This document shows positions 8,975 through 21,000 of a stretch of DNA of 64,000 nucleotides, piece after piece. Within the stretch, counting starts at the first letter, position 1, and each line of letters starts with the position of its first letter. The translations under genes were made by a program, and so were the position numbers. The notes beneath the pieces were generated by a model that did no database searches, had not been told where the DNA came from, and was given only the letters and a program-made list of their open reading frames with translations. This stretch comes from Micromonospora chokoriensis (GTDB lineage: Bacteria > Actinomycetota > Actinomycetes > Mycobacteriales > Micromonosporaceae): contig NZ_JOAN01000027.1 in the NCBI RefSeq assembly GCF_000718555.1, positions 1 to 64,000 on the forward strand, in the 5' to 3' direction.

Positions 8975-9495
8975 CAGGCCCGCCCGGTGTCGCGGCCGGC
9001 CACCAGCAGCTCGGTGAGCTCCAGGAAGCCCTCTTCGTCGCCGTCGGCGAGCAACTGCGCCTGGCGGCCCCAGGTCACCAGGCTGGGGGCGAAGGACAGG
9101 CCTGCCCGTTCGATGGCCGCGCGGCGGGTGGTGTCGTCGGCCTCGGCGAGCTGACGGAAGGTGCGGATACCGGCGGCACGCAGCGCGTTCGCCATCTTCG
9201 GGCCGATGCCTTCGATGCGCTCCAACTCTTCGCGGGGAGGCTCGACGGGCTCGGTTCGTGGGGGTTCGACGGGCTCGGCGAGCACGATCTCAGGGTCGGA
9301 CCTACGCGGTTCGGCGTGCGGGGTTGGCGTCATCGCAGCGCTCGGGGCCGCCTTCCTGGTGGGCTGCGGCGCGGACGTCGTACCGGACGAGGGTGGTGCG
9401 GTCTTCCGGTTTCCCCAGACGAGCCAACCGACGAGCAATCCCAGCAGAAAAGCCGCCAGGATAATGAACAGCGACTGGTTGACGAACCAGGCCAC
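8974..9495 (-). CDS. Membrane-anchored helix-hairpin-helix protein
   Basis: A 173-residue protein: one N-terminal transmembrane helix (about 8-27), a proline- and glutamate-rich linker, then a DNA-type helix-hairpin-helix segment, ERIEGIGPKMANALRAAGI, followed by a second helical pair. This resembles the HhH domains that bacterial membrane proteins carry as protein-interaction modules. The gene is translationally coupled to the OmpA-like gene downstream, which suggests one envelope complex. Function unknown. Confidence 0.75.
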   Translation of the reverse strand: MAWFVNQSLFIILAAFLLGLLVGWLVWGNRKTAPPSSGTTSAPQPTRKAAPSAAMTPTPHAEPRRSDPEIVLAEPVEPPRTEPVEPPREELERIEGIGPKMANALRAAGIRTFRQLAEADDTTRRAAIERAGLSFAPSLVTWGRQAQLLADGDEEGFLELTELLVAGRDTGRA

Positions 9496-9852
9496 GTGAA
9501 GCCTCCAGAATGGATGTGCAAAGAATGCGCGCGCTCAAACGTCCGCGCGCAGATACTTGATCATCCTAAGTGGAGGGTTGCGATTTAGGAAGCCGACAGC
9601 ATCGCGAGATGATCACAATTGAATGAACGTCAGTGGGGCGAGGTTTGAACGGTTGCGAGCCCTCCACAGCCGAGGCTGAATTCGCATTCCGTAACACCCG
9701 GGCTACCCAATGAAGTGGCAGCTCAAGGTGTGCCCCCAGTCACGCTGCCGCCGCCAGAAATCAGCCGCAGTTGACCCCGAATCCCGTTCCAACAATGGGC
9801 TACTATCCCTCAACCGCAGGCGTGTTTCGGCCTGCCGGGCATGGCCGGGATA
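9496..9852. other. Non-coding intergenic stretch
   Basis: About 360 bp between the helix-hairpin-helix gene and the hairpin at 9853. The base composition is less GC-rich than the coding DNA around it. No convincing reading frame, tRNA or repeat is visible. The promoter of the 9495 gene must lie at its left end. Confidence 0.5.
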
Positions 9853-9898
9853 AGCGTGATGCCTGTGGGTCATCAAGATGACTCACAGGCATCACGCT
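9853..9898 (-). terminator. Long near-perfect hairpin downstream of the seven-gene operon
   Basis: Arms of 22 bases (9853-9874 and 9877-9898) with a two-base AA loop pair except for one position (GTGGGTC against GACTCAC). It lies about 80 bases beyond the stop of the pyrimidine reductase gene, so a terminator for that minus-strand operon is the simplest reading. No T-run follows, as is usual in high-GC actinobacteria. Confidence 0.7.
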
Positions 9899-9975
9899 CA
9901 ACGGAGTAGCTGGCCCCAGACGCAATACCGCCGAGGCATCTGGGGAGCCCGGCCAGCGCCACCAAGCCGGTGGCG

Positions 9976-10683
9976 TCAGGCCTCGCCGAAACGGTCGGAG
10001 AGGGCATAGCGCAAGAGGACCACGTCGCCGATCTGCCGGGCCTCGGCGAGCCGGGCCCGGTGGCCGGGGTGCCAGGGGAAACGGCCCTCCCCCACGAACC
10101 GGGGCGCACGGCCGTCACCGACGAAGAACGGCGCGACCACCAGGTGCAGTTCGTCCGCGAAACCGGCGGTGAGGAACTGGGCGTGCACCGTCCCGCCGCC
10201 CTCCACCATCAACCGCCGTACGCCCCGCGCGGCGAGGTCGGTCAGCAGCCACCCCGGGTCGACGGGCTCGCCCGCGTCGATCACGGTGGCCACTCGACCA
10301 ACACGTTCCTCGGCCTTCTCCAGCGCGCCGGTGGCGCAGTAGACGAGCCGGACGCCGTTGCCGGCGGTGAAGAACCGGGCGGTCGGGTCCAGGTCACCCT
10401 TTGCGGTCATGGTGACCTTGGCGGGCGAGTCGGGTCGACCACTCGCCACCCGCTCGGCGCGGCGACTCGAGGAGCGCACCAGCAGCCGAGGGTCGTCGCG
10501 GCGGACCGTGCCGGCGCCGACCAGGATCGCGTCGCAGCTTGCCCGGACCGCGTCGACCCGGTCCAGGTCGTCCTCGTTGGACAGCAGCAACCGCTGGTCG
10601 GAGGCGTCGTCGATGTACCCGTCGATCGAGGTTGCGCAGCTCAGCAGCACGTACGGCCGGGGCCGCTCCGGCAAGCAGCTCAT
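9976..10683 (-). CDS. RibD C-terminal-domain reductase (dihydrofolate-reductase fold)
   Basis: A 235-residue stand-alone reductase domain. SCATSIDGYIDD at the N-terminus, DAILVGAGTVRRDDPRL, and VEGGGTVHAQFL are the hallmarks of the RibD/RIB7 pyrimidine reductases, which reduce the ribosyl side chain of the diaminopyrimidine made by GTP cyclohydrolase II. No deaminase domain is attached. Its ATG overlaps the stop of the GTP cyclohydrolase II gene by four bases (ATGA), so both act in one pathway. It is the last gene of the operon starting at 15687. The setting (glycosyltransferase, methyltransferase) argues for a specialised product rather than housekeeping riboflavin. Confidence 0.85.
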   Translation of the reverse strand: MSCLPERPRPYVLLSCATSIDGYIDDASDQRLLLSNEDDLDRVDAVRASCDAILVGAGTVRRDDPRLLVRSSSRRAERVASGRPDSPAKVTMTAKGDLDPTARFFTAGNGVRLVYCATGALEKAEERVGRVATVIDAGEPVDPGWLLTDLAARGVRRLMVEGGGTVHAQFLTAGFADELHLVVAPFFVGDGRAPRFVGEGRFPWHPGHRARLAEARQIGDVVLLRYALSDRFGEA

Positions 10684-11363
10684 CGGGAGACGGGCCGGTC
10701 GAGAGTACGGCCCGCAGGCGGATCGGTCGCCTCGATCTCGGCCGCCTTGGCTGCCTTGGCCGCCAGGTAGTCGGCGTTGGCCGGCGAGAGAAAGACGCTG
10801 GTGAGCACCCGTTCGGCGACGTCCACGCCCAGCCGGGTCAACTGCTCGGCCTTGTCCGGGTTGCTGCTCAGCAGTCGGACCCGCGGCACGCCCAACGTGG
10901 CCAGCATCTGCGCGGCCGCGGTGTAGTCCCGCTCGTCCTCGCCCCGGCCCAGCGCGACGTTGGCCTGGTAGGTGTCCAGCCCGGCGTCCTGCAACGCGTA
11001 CGCGTCGAGCTTGGCGTACAGGCCGATGCCACGGCCCTCCTGGCGCAGGTAGAGCAGGAAACCACCGGTCTCGGCGATCCGCTGCACCGCCTCGCGCAGT
11101 TGCGGCCCACAGTCGCAGCGTTGGCTGCCGAACACGTCGCCGGTTAGGCACTCGCTGTGCGGACGGACCAGCGGGGCTTCTCCCCCGGCGGCGAGCCGAT
11201 CCAGTGCGCCCGCCCAGTCGCCGAGGCCGAGGGCCAGGTGCTCCCGGCCGTCCACCAGGCCCTTGAACGTGAACACACGCACGGTCGTGGTGTAGCCGTC
11301 CGGAAACGCCAGCGGCACCGTGACCTGCGTACGGATCGTGGCAACCGGCAATGCTTCGGGCAT
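10680..11363 (-). CDS. ribA: GTP cyclohydrolase II
   Basis: A 227-residue enzyme that opens GTP to 2,5-diamino-6-ribosylamino-pyrimidinone phosphate, formate and pyrophosphate. The zinc cysteines 72, 83 and 85 stand in HSECLTGD and QRCDCG; YLRQEGRGIGLYAK is the GTP-binding segment. Tyr122 in DAYALQD matches the catalytic Tyr105 of E. coli RibA. There is no fused DHBP synthase domain. The ATG at 11363 has AGAGGAG nine bases upstream, which excludes the longer frame to 11528. It overlaps the pyrimidine reductase gene. A chromosomal riboflavin operon would normally include ribB, ribE and ribH; none is here, so this is probably a second, pathway-specific copy. Confidence 0.9.
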   Translation of the reverse strand: MPEALPVATIRTQVTVPLAFPDGYTTTVRVFTFKGLVDGREHLALGLGDWAGALDRLAAGGEAPLVRPHSECLTGDVFGSQRCDCGPQLREAVQRIAETGGFLLYLRQEGRGIGLYAKLDAYALQDAGLDTYQANVALGRGEDERDYTAAAQMLATLGVPRVRLLSSNPDKAEQLTRLGVDVAERVLTSVFLSPANADYLAAKAAKAAEIEATDPPAGRTLDRPVSR

Positions 11364-11421
11364 GGGACTCCTCTGTCCAGCGCCACCGCCCTCCGGCGAC
11401 GCGTACGGTCTCACAACCGAC

Positions 11422-12360
11422 TCAACAGCCGCCGGCGGGGGCGGCTTCCCGGGCGGCGGCCGGGATCCGACGCCGGCGGGCCAGCAGCACGGCGGCGCCG
11501 GGCAGGCTGGCCACCAGCACCAGCGCACCGTAGACGGTGGCGGTGGCGACGCCCTCGGCCGCGCTGAGGCCAGCCGCGCCGAACACCCACGCCGCCACCC
11601 CCTCGCGGGGCCCGAAGCCGGCGACGTTCAGCGGCAGACCCATGGCCAGCAGGGCGAGCAACGTCAACGGCAGCAGTCGGGACAGGGAGGCGTCCGATCC
11701 GGCGGTGCGCGCCGCGACCAGGAAGGTGGCCAGGTGACCGGCGACCATCACGGTCGAGGCGACCAGCACACCACACCAGGTACGCCGGGCCAGCAGCCCT
11801 GAGCGCACGTCCGCCACGGCGGTGCGCAGTGCCGTCGCCCAGCGCGACCCGCCGGCGTTCGGGACGACCCTGGCCAGCAGCACGACGACCAGCCCGGCGG
11901 CGATGACCAGCGCGGCGGCTACCGGCAGGTACGGCCGCACCGGGGACGGGAACGCCGCGAGCACGACCAGCGCGACTCCGACCAGGACCACCTGACCGGC
12001 GGTACGCTCCCAGACCACCGCGCGGATGCCCCGGCTGACGTCACCGGCGTCGCGGCCGTGGCGTACTGCCCGGTGCACGTCGCCGAGCACCCCGCCGGGC
12101 AGGGTGGCGTTGAGGAACACGGCCCGGTAGCAGTGCGCCACCGCCGTCCCCAGGGGCAGGCGCACGCCCAGCCCGCCGGCGACCAGGCTCCACCGCCACG
12201 CCGCGCAGACCGTGGTGAGCACCCCGATGACCAGCGCCGCGGCCAACGCAGGCGCGTCGATCAGTCGTACTCCGGCGAGGAACGGGCCGCTGCCCACCTG
12301 CCACAGCAGGACGGCGAGCAGACCCACCCCGCCGACCACTCGTGCCCAGGCCCAGAACAT
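11422..12360 (-). CDS. Flippase-like / LPG-synthase transmembrane-domain protein (UPF0104)
   Basis: A 312-residue integral membrane protein with about eight hydrophobic segments. The family signature is RAVFLNATLPGGVLGDVHRA and, later, LPLNVAGFGPREG. This membrane domain is found in lysylphosphatidylglycerol synthases and in AglD-like proteins tied to lipid or glycoconjugate transfer. It lacks the C-terminal aminoacyl-transfer domain of MprF. The position between a methyltransferase and GTP cyclohydrolase II, with a glycosyltransferase in the same operon, suggests export or membrane transfer of a glycosylated product (inference). Confidence 0.8.
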   Translation of the reverse strand: MFWAWARVVGGVGLLAVLLWQVGSGPFLAGVRLIDAPALAAALVIGVLTTVCAAWRWSLVAGGLGVRLPLGTAVAHCYRAVFLNATLPGGVLGDVHRAVRHGRDAGDVSRGIRAVVWERTAGQVVLVGVALVVLAAFPSPVRPYLPVAAALVIAAGLVVVLLARVVPNAGGSRWATALRTAVADVRSGLLARRTWCGVLVASTVMVAGHLATFLVAARTAGSDASLSRLLPLTLLALLAMGLPLNVAGFGPREGVAAWVFGAAGLSAAEGVATATVYGALVLVASLPGAAVLLARRRRIPAAAREAAPAGGC

Positions 12361-12426
12361 CGGCGCCGGCCCTCCCCTTGAAGATCGTCCACTTGCCCTA
12401 GTGCACGTACCCAGGGCGTGAACGGT

Positions 12427-13245
12427 TCACCCACCGGCGAGAAGGTCGGTGTGTTCGACAAGCACGGTGAGTCGACCGGCCGCCGCGTCGGCCAGCCGGC
12501 GCCGGGCGTACGCCTCGGCGGGGCCGGCCAGGTCGGGACACTGCTCGCAGGCCGCCCCCAGCCAGCCCCGGAACCACTCGGCGACCAGGTCGGCCTGGTT
12601 CGGGCCGAGGCGCCACGGGCTGGGCCGTTCCCGCACGTCGACGCCGCGCCGGGCGAACGCGGCGGCGGTGGCGGCGACGGCATCCGGGCCGAGCAGCCGC
12701 CGGCCGTCGACGGTACGCCGCTGGTGGTCGTTGAACGCGGCTTCGACCGCCTCGTCCAGCGGGTCGGCCGGGCTGAGCCGGACCCGCCCGGTGACCGAGA
12801 TCGCGAAGAGGGTGGGCAGGCCGACGCAGGCGTCCACCACCCGTTCGACCTCCTCGGCGGTGAGCATGTCCAGCAGCGCGGAGGCGGTGACCAGGGCACC
12901 GTCGGCGAGGTCGTCGGCGGTCAGCCGGGTGAGGTCGCCGCACCGGGTGTGGACGCTGACCGGTGCGCCGTCGGCGGCGGTCACCCCGGTCATGCCCTCG
13001 GCGGCGCGGGCCAGCAGGTCGGCGTCCCGGTCGTGCAGGACCCAGTGCTGCGGGCCGGGCAGCCGAGCCGCCAGCCAACGGCTCATCGAGCCGGTGCCGC
13101 TGCCCAGGTCATGGATCACCGTGGGGCCGGCACCGGTCAGCCGGGGGCGGACGGCGTCCAGCAGGTCCTCGGCGCGCGCCGTCGCGTCGGCCGGCTCGCG
13201 CAACCGTAACCAGTCCGCGAACGGCAGGGTCTCCTCGACGGTCAT
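12427..13245 (-). CDS. Class I SAM-dependent methyltransferase
   Basis: A 272-residue protein with a Rossmann SAM site, VIHDLGSGTGSMSRWL (motif I), an acidic motif II in WVLHDRD and LVTASALLDMLT near motif IV. The rest has no substrate-specific signature that I recognise. Its ATG overlaps the glycosyltransferase stop by four bases (ATGA). The longer open frame to 13368 is rejected because it runs inside the glycosyltransferase gene. Likely methylates the product or a carrier of this operon. Confidence 0.85.
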   Translation of the reverse strand: MTVEETLPFADWLRLREPADATARAEDLLDAVRPRLTGAGPTVIHDLGSGTGSMSRWLAARLPGPQHWVLHDRDADLLARAAEGMTGVTAADGAPVSVHTRCGDLTRLTADDLADGALVTASALLDMLTAEEVERVVDACVGLPTLFAISVTGRVRLSPADPLDEAVEAAFNDHQRRTVDGRRLLGPDAVAATAAAFARRGVDVRERPSPWRLGPNQADLVAEWFRGWLGAACEQCPDLAGPAEAYARRRLADAAAGRLTVLVEHTDLLAGG

Positions 13246-14291
13246 TCCGCCACCTCCTTCAGCACGCCGGCCAGCAGCGCGGTGGTCACCGGCCAGTCGG
13301 TCAGGGTGTCGCGCCGGGCCAGAGCGGCACGCCGCAGTCGGGCCCGCAGCTCGTCGTCGCCCCACCACCAGCTCAGCGCGCCGGCCAGGGCGGCCGGGTC
13401 GTCCGGTGGAACCAGCAACCCCGGCAGGTCACCATCCGGGGTGCGGCCGAGCGCCTCCGGCACACCGCCCACGGCGGTGGCCAGCACCGGCAGGCCGCGA
13501 GCCAGCGCTTCGGTGACGACCATGCCGTACGTCTCGCCTCTGGACGGCAGCACGAGCAGGTCAGCGGCGGCGTACGCGGCGTCGAGCGCCGCACCGGTCA
13601 GCGGGCCGGCCAGCCGGACCCGGTCGGCGAGGCCCGCGCTGGCTAACCGGTCGCGCAGCTGGCGCACGAGGTCGGGCTCTCGGGCCAGCGTGCCGGCGCA
13701 GACCAACGTCCACGGCGCCTCGGCCACCACGGGCAGGGCGTCGACAAGCACGTCGTGGCCCTTGTGGCGGGTGACCGCGGCCACGCAGAGCAGCCGGCCG
13801 CCGTCGGCCGAGCCGGGGGGCACCGGCGGCGCGGGCGTCACCCCCGGCGGCGCGACCCGGACCCGGTCGGCGGGCAGCGGATAGCGGGCCAGCAGACGGC
13901 GGCGGGTCCACTCGCTGGTGGTGACGACGGCCCGCGCGGTGGCCAGCGCGCGGGCCTCCGCCTCGTCGTCGCGCGGCAGGTGCACCAGGACCACCAGGCG
14001 CAACCGGCGGGCGTGCGGGGCGAGCAGGTCCGGCACGGTCGAGGCGATCAGGCCGTCGAGCAGCACCACGGCGTCGGCCGGCGTGGCGGCCAGCAGCGCG
14101 GCCAACCGTGCCCGGTCGACTGGGTCGGCGTGCGGCCACGCGCCAGGCACCGCGTGCTCGTGCACCGCCCAGCCGCGCTCGCCGAGCCCCGCGCAGATCC
14201 GCCGATCGTAGGAGTTGCCCCCGCTGGGCGTGGCGGGGTCGTCGATGTCACCGGGCAGCACGACGTGCACCGTGCGGCCCGCATCGATCAC
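13242..14291 (-). CDS. GT4-family glycosyltransferase
   Basis: A 349-residue GT-B enzyme. GGNSYDRRI occurs near the N-terminus. The sugar-nucleotide side shows [20 protein letters not shown], a frequent start of the C-terminal domain, and [20 protein letters not shown], the E-x7-E nucleotide-sugar motif. [10 protein letters not shown] is also typical of GT4. It overlaps the gene on each side by four bases, so it is translationally coupled in the operon. Acceptor and donor unknown; in context it would glycosylate a pterin- or pyrimidine-derived intermediate. Confidence 0.85.
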   Translation of the reverse strand: MIDAGRTVHVVLPGDIDDPATPSGGNSYDRRICAGLGERGWAVHEHAVPGAWPHADPVDRARLAALLAATPADAVVLLDGLIASTVPDLLAPHARRLRLVVLVHLPRDDEAEARALATARAVVTTSEWTRRRLLARYPLPADRVRVAPPGVTPAPPVPPGSADGGRLLCVAAVTRHKGHDVLVDALPVVAEAPWTLVCAGTLAREPDLVRQLRDRLASAGLADRVRLAGPLTGAALDAAYAAADLLVLPSRGETYGMVVTEALARGLPVLATAVGGVPEALGRTPDGDLPGLLVPPDDPAALAGALSWWWGDDELRARLRRAALARRDTLTDWPVTTALLAGVLKEVAE

Positions 14292-14692
14292 AGCGACCGC
14301 TCGTAGCTCGCCCAGGCGATGTGCGACTCGTGCAGGGTGACCGTGATGCCAGTCAGGTCGCGTGCCCCCGCGCCCAGCTCACCGGCGTGCACCCGCTCGA
14401 CCAGCCGGTCCGCGACCGTACGGGCCAGCACCTCGGTGGTGGTGTTCACCCCGGCGAAGGCCTGCTCGTCGTCGAGGTTGCGGTAGGTCAGCTCGCCCAG
14501 CACGACCCGCAGCTGCTCGGTGGCCAACCCGATGTCCACCACGATCCCGTCGGCGTCCAGGTCGGGCCTGCGGAACGTCGCGTCCACCACAAACGTCGCG
14601 CCGTGCAGGCGTTGGGCGGGGCCGAACACGTCGCCTCGGAAACTGTGGGCGATCATCATGTGATCCCGAACGGTCACGCTGAACACGGTCAC
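14288..14692 (-). CDS. 6-pyruvoyltetrahydropterin synthase / QueD-like protein with altered active site
   Basis: A 134-residue T-fold protein of normal length for PTPS/QueD. His16 and His30 of the zinc site are kept ([15 protein letters not shown]). The usual C-x-x-L-H-G-H motif reads A-Q-R-L-H-G-A, so the catalytic Cys and the third zinc His are both Ala. The usual LDHxxLN segment reads LDDEQAFAG, so the catalytic His is also changed, while the final Glu in VTLHESH remains. The fold is clear but ordinary PTPS chemistry is doubtful. It could bind a pterin-like substrate for another reaction. It overlaps both neighbours by four bases. Confidence 0.75.
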   Translation of the reverse strand: MTVFSVTVRDHMMIAHSFRGDVFGPAQRLHGATFVVDATFRRPDLDADGIVVDIGLATEQLRVVLGELTYRNLDDEQAFAGVNTTTEVLARTVADRLVERVHAGELGAGARDLTGITVTLHESHIAWASYERSL

Positions 14693-15687
14693 TCCCCGTC
14701 GTCGTAGGTGATGAGGTGGCAGAGGGCGGGCAGGTCACCCGAGCTCAGTTTGGCCAGTACGTCGGGCAGCTCCGCGAACCTCGACGCGCCGGTGATCAGC
14801 GCGTCGAAGGCCGGGTCGTCGAGCAGGTCCAGGGCGAGCGCCAGCCGGTCGGTGTAGCTGCGCCGCCCGCGCCGGGCCGGTGCGACCATGCCAACCTGAC
14901 TGCTGCGTACGGTCAGCCGGCCGGAGTGGAACGCCCCGCCGAGCGACACCTGCACCGGGCGGTCGCCGTACCAGCTGAGCTCGATGACCGTGCCCTCCGG
15001 CGCGAGCAGGTCCAGCGACTGCTGCAGGCCGGCGGCGGTGGCGCTGGCGTGCACCACCAGGTCCCGGTCACCGCGGGCGTCGGCTGGGCTCGCGAAGTCG
15101 ACGCCGAGCGCCCCGGCCACGCCGGCCCGCCGCGCGTCGGTGTCGACCAGCTCGACCTGCACGCCGGGGAACCGAGCGAGCAGCGCCGCGACGCAGGAGC
15201 CGACCATGCCCGCACCGATCACGGTGACCCGGTCGCCGACCAGCGGCGCCGCGTCCCACAGCGCGTTGACGGCGGTCTCCACCGTGCCGGCGAGCACCGC
15301 GCGGGCGGCCGGCACCCCCTCCGGCACCGGCACCACGGCGGTGGCGGGCACGACGTACGCGCTCTGGTGCGGGTGCAGGCAGAACACCGTCCGCCCGAGC
15401 AGGTCCGGTGGGCCCTGCTCGACCACGCCGACGCTGAGGTAGCCGTACTTCACCGGGCCGGGGAAGTCGCCCTCCTGATACGGCGCGCGCATCGCGGCGT
15501 GCTGGTCGGCGGGCACCCGGCCGGCGAAGACCAGCGTCTCGGTGCCCCGGCTGACCCCCGAGTAACGGGCCCTCACCAGCACCTCGTCGGGCCCTGGGGT
15601 GGGTAACGACACCGGCCGGATCTCGGCCGCGCCGGGCTCACGCACCCAGCAGGCGTACGCCTCGCGGATCACCGTCGCGCACCTCAC
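14689..15687 (-). CDS. Medium-chain dehydrogenase/reductase, BchC-like, without the catalytic-zinc cysteine
   Basis: A 332-residue MDR protein. [15 protein letters not shown] replaces the C-x-(S/T)-D catalytic-zinc segment of alcohol dehydrogenases and resembles the YSGIS-x-GTE motif of BchC-type enzymes. [17 protein letters not shown] is the NAD(P)-binding Rossmann loop, with ELVDTD ending the second strand. First gene of the seven-gene operon; its stop overlaps the next start by four bases. It likely oxidises or reduces a side-chain hydroxyl or ketone of the pathway intermediate. Confidence 0.8.
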   Translation of the reverse strand: MRCATVIREAYACWVREPGAAEIRPVSLPTPGPDEVLVRARYSGVSRGTETLVFAGRVPADQHAAMRAPYQEGDFPGPVKYGYLSVGVVEQGPPDLLGRTVFCLHPHQSAYVVPATAVVPVPEGVPAARAVLAGTVETAVNALWDAAPLVGDRVTVIGAGMVGSCVAALLARFPGVQVELVDTDARRAGVAGALGVDFASPADARGDRDLVVHASATAAGLQQSLDLLAPEGTVIELSWYGDRPVQVSLGGAFHSGRLTVRSSQVGMVAPARRGRRSYTDRLALALDLLDDPAFDALITGASRFAELPDVLAKLSSGDLPALCHLITYDDGE

Positions 15688-15762
15688 CTCTTGCTCCGGG
15701 CCGAACCGAACGGCCGAGTGTCCCGTGTCCCCGGTCAGGGTCGTCGATCATAAACACGGAGC

Positions 15763-15794
15763 AGCGGTGCCCACAGTTCGACGTGGACACCGCT
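15763..15794 (-). terminator. Hairpin between the kinase gene and the operon
   Basis: Arms AGCGGTGCCCAC (15763-15774) and GTGGACACCGCT (15783-15794) pair with one mismatch. It lies about 20 bases downstream of the kinase stop on the minus strand and upstream of the operon start at 15687, so it should insulate the operon from kinase transcription. Confidence 0.65.
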
Positions 15795-15812
15795 GAGGCA
15801 AACTCCCGAGCG

Positions 15813-17945
<2,133 letters not shown>

Positions 17946-18094
17946 TTCACGTTCGGCGACCTGACCGGTTGGCGGGCTGTGATCCAGGTCGGACGCTCCG
18001 GGGTACACCCCGTCGACTCCGCTAAACGGACAAAAGCGCCATAAGCCTCTTTTCCCCCGATAAGCTCCCCTGGCACATTCGAACCAACGGGGGC

Positions 18095-21000
18095 GTGATG
18101 AGGATTTCGTGGTGGGGTAGCCGCAGGTCACGGGCGGCGGCGATGACCGCCGTCGCGGGCGTGCTGGCGGTCAACGGTCTGCTGGTGCCGGCACCCGCCG
18201 CGCCCACCCGGATCAACCCGGCGCTGGCCGCCGTCGACGAGGCCATCGGCCCGATCGACCCGGTTGCCGCGGCGCTGAGCTTCGGCGTGATGACCGAAGG
18301 CGACGCCACGGTCAACAACGACGAGAACGAGGGAACCCTCGCCGTCGGCGGCGATCTCACCTTTGGCACCTACCAGTTGGCCGGAGCGACCGCCGGGTCG
18401 TTCGTGGTACCCGGCGACGCCAACCCGAGCGCCCTGGTCGTGGGTGGACGCGTGAACTTCGCCGGCAGCGTCGGCGGCAGCCGCCTGCAGGTGCTCTCCA
18501 ACGGCTACGCAAAGGTCGGCGACCTCACCGGCACCTTCGTTCGCGACACCGACAACAACGGCGCACAGGTCAACACCCGGATCCTGCCGGCGAACGACTA
18601 CGACGCCTCGCCCCGGGTGGAGCTGGTCACCCGGCAGCCGGTCCCCAGCGTCGGACCCGCCTCGCCGATCAACTTCGCCGAGGCCTTCGCCTCCTTCCGG
18701 GACACCACGGCCGGGCTGGCCACCTGCGACAACACGGTGGTGCTCCGGACGCCGAACGGCGACGTGCTGCCCCGACCGATCCCGCCGGGCAGCAACGCCG
18801 TCGTCACGTTGACCCCGGGCGTGACAAACGTGCTCAACCTGAGCGCCACCGACCTGGCCAACATCGCGATCCTGACCTTCGCCAGCCAGCCGACCGCCGA
18901 CACCCCGTTGCTGGTCAACGTGGACACCAGCGGGGTCGGCAACACGTTCGCCTGGACCGCCCCGAACTTCGCCGGGATCGGCGGACCGCAGGCGCGCTAC
19001 ATCCTGTTCAACTTCCCGACCGCCACCGCGCTCACCCTCACCCCGAACGCCGCCACCGTCGAGGGCACCATCTACGCCCCCAACGCCAGCCTTACCGACC
19101 TCTCCTCCAGCAACACCGAAGGCAGCGTCATCACCCGTACGCTGGACCACCGCGGCGGCGAGATCCACTACTTCCCGTTCAGCACCACGCTCGCCTGCGA
19201 GGGCGCCACCCCTGCCGACATCGCCCTGATCAAGTCGTCGACCACCACGCTGATCAGCAGCGTCGGTCAGCAGGTGCCGTACTCGTTCCACGTGGTCAAC
19301 ACCGGTGGCGTCCCGCTGACCAACATCTCCGTCACCGACGTGCAGACACCGCCGTCGTCGAACGCCAACCTCGGCCCGATCACCTGCGCCGCCACCACCC
19401 TCGCCCCCGGCGCGCAGACCGCCTGTACGGCCACCTACACCGTCACCCAGGCCGACCTGGACAACGGCGGCGTCACAGACGTCGCCACCGCGCAGGGCAG
19501 CCCACCCACCGGTCCACCGGTCGTCTCCGATCCGGAAACCCTGACCATCCCGGCGCAGGGCCTCACCGCCGCCATCACGGTGTTGAAGTCGTCCACCACC
19601 ACGTCGATCACGTCGGTCGGGCAGCAGGTGCCGTACCGGTTCCTAGTCGCCAACACCGGCGGCCTGACCCTGAGCAACGTGGCCGTCACCGATGTGCAGA
19701 CACCGCCGTCGTCGAACGCCAACCTCGGCCCGATCACCTGCCCCGTCACCACCCTCGCCCCCGGCGCGAGCACCACCTGCACGGCCACGTACACCGTCAC
19801 CCAGGCCGACCTGGACAACAACGGCGTCACAAACGTCGCCACCGCGCAGGGCACCCCGCCCGGCGGCGGTACGCCGGTCACCTCACCGCCCTCCACACTG
19901 ACCATCCCCGAGGCCGGCCTGATCGCGTCGATCGCGATCATCAAGACCTCGACCACCCCGTCGATCACCACAGTCGGCCAACAGGTGCCGTACTCGTTCC
20001 ACGTGCTGAACACCGGCGGGTTCACCCTGACCGGCGTGAACGTGACCGACGTGCAGACACCGCCGTCGTCGAACGCCAACCTCGGCCCGATCACCTGCGC
20101 CGCCACCACCCTCGCCCCCGGCGCGCAGACCGCGTGCACCGCCACCTACACCGTCACCCAGGCCGACCTGGACAACGACGGGGTCACAAACGTCGCCACC
20201 GCGCACGGCACCCCGCCGGGCGGGGGTACGCCGGTCGACTCGACGCCCGCGACGCTGACCATTCCGGAGACCGGCCTGGTCGCCTCCATCGCGATCCTGA
20301 AGACCTCCACCACCACGTCGATCACCACGGTCGGGCAGCAGGTGCCGTACCAGTTCAACGTCGTCAACACCGGCGGGTTCACCCTGATCGGCGTGACCGT
20401 GACCGACGTACAGACACCGCCCTCGTCCAACACCAACCTCGGCCCGATCACCTGCGCCGCCACCACCCTCGCACCGGGCGCGAGCACCACCTGCACGGCC
20501 ACCTACACCGTCACCCAGGCTGACCTGGACTTCGGCTCGCTCCGGGACAGCGCGACCGCGCAGGGCACGCCGCCCGGCGGCCGGCCGCCCGTTCAGTCGC
20601 CGCCGGCGACGCTGACGATTCCGAGTGACGTGGTCATCCCCGGCATCTCACTTGTGAAGTCGTCAACCACCACGTCCATCACGTCGGTCGGGCAGCAGGT
20701 GCCGTACCAGTTCCTGGTGGCCAACACCGGCGGCGTGACGCTCAACAACGTGAACGTCACCGACGTGCAGACACCACCCTCGTCGAACGCCGACCTCGGC
20801 CCGATCACCTGCGCCGCCACCACCCTCGCCCCCGGCGCGAACACCACCTGCACCGCCACCTACACCGTCACCCAGGCCGACCTCGACAACGACGAGGTCG
20901 CCGACACCGCCACCGCACACGGCACACCGGCAGGCGGTGACAACCCGATCGACTCGGCACCCTCGGCGCTGATCATTCCGGCGGCCGATCTGATCCGGTC

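Noticed and set aside
18128..19291. Long minus-strand open frame opposite the surface-protein gene
   Set aside because: It mirrors the GC-biased plus-strand gene; the protein is rich in Gly/Arg/Asp with no domain, and the plus strand has a clear signal peptide, repeats and LPVTG.
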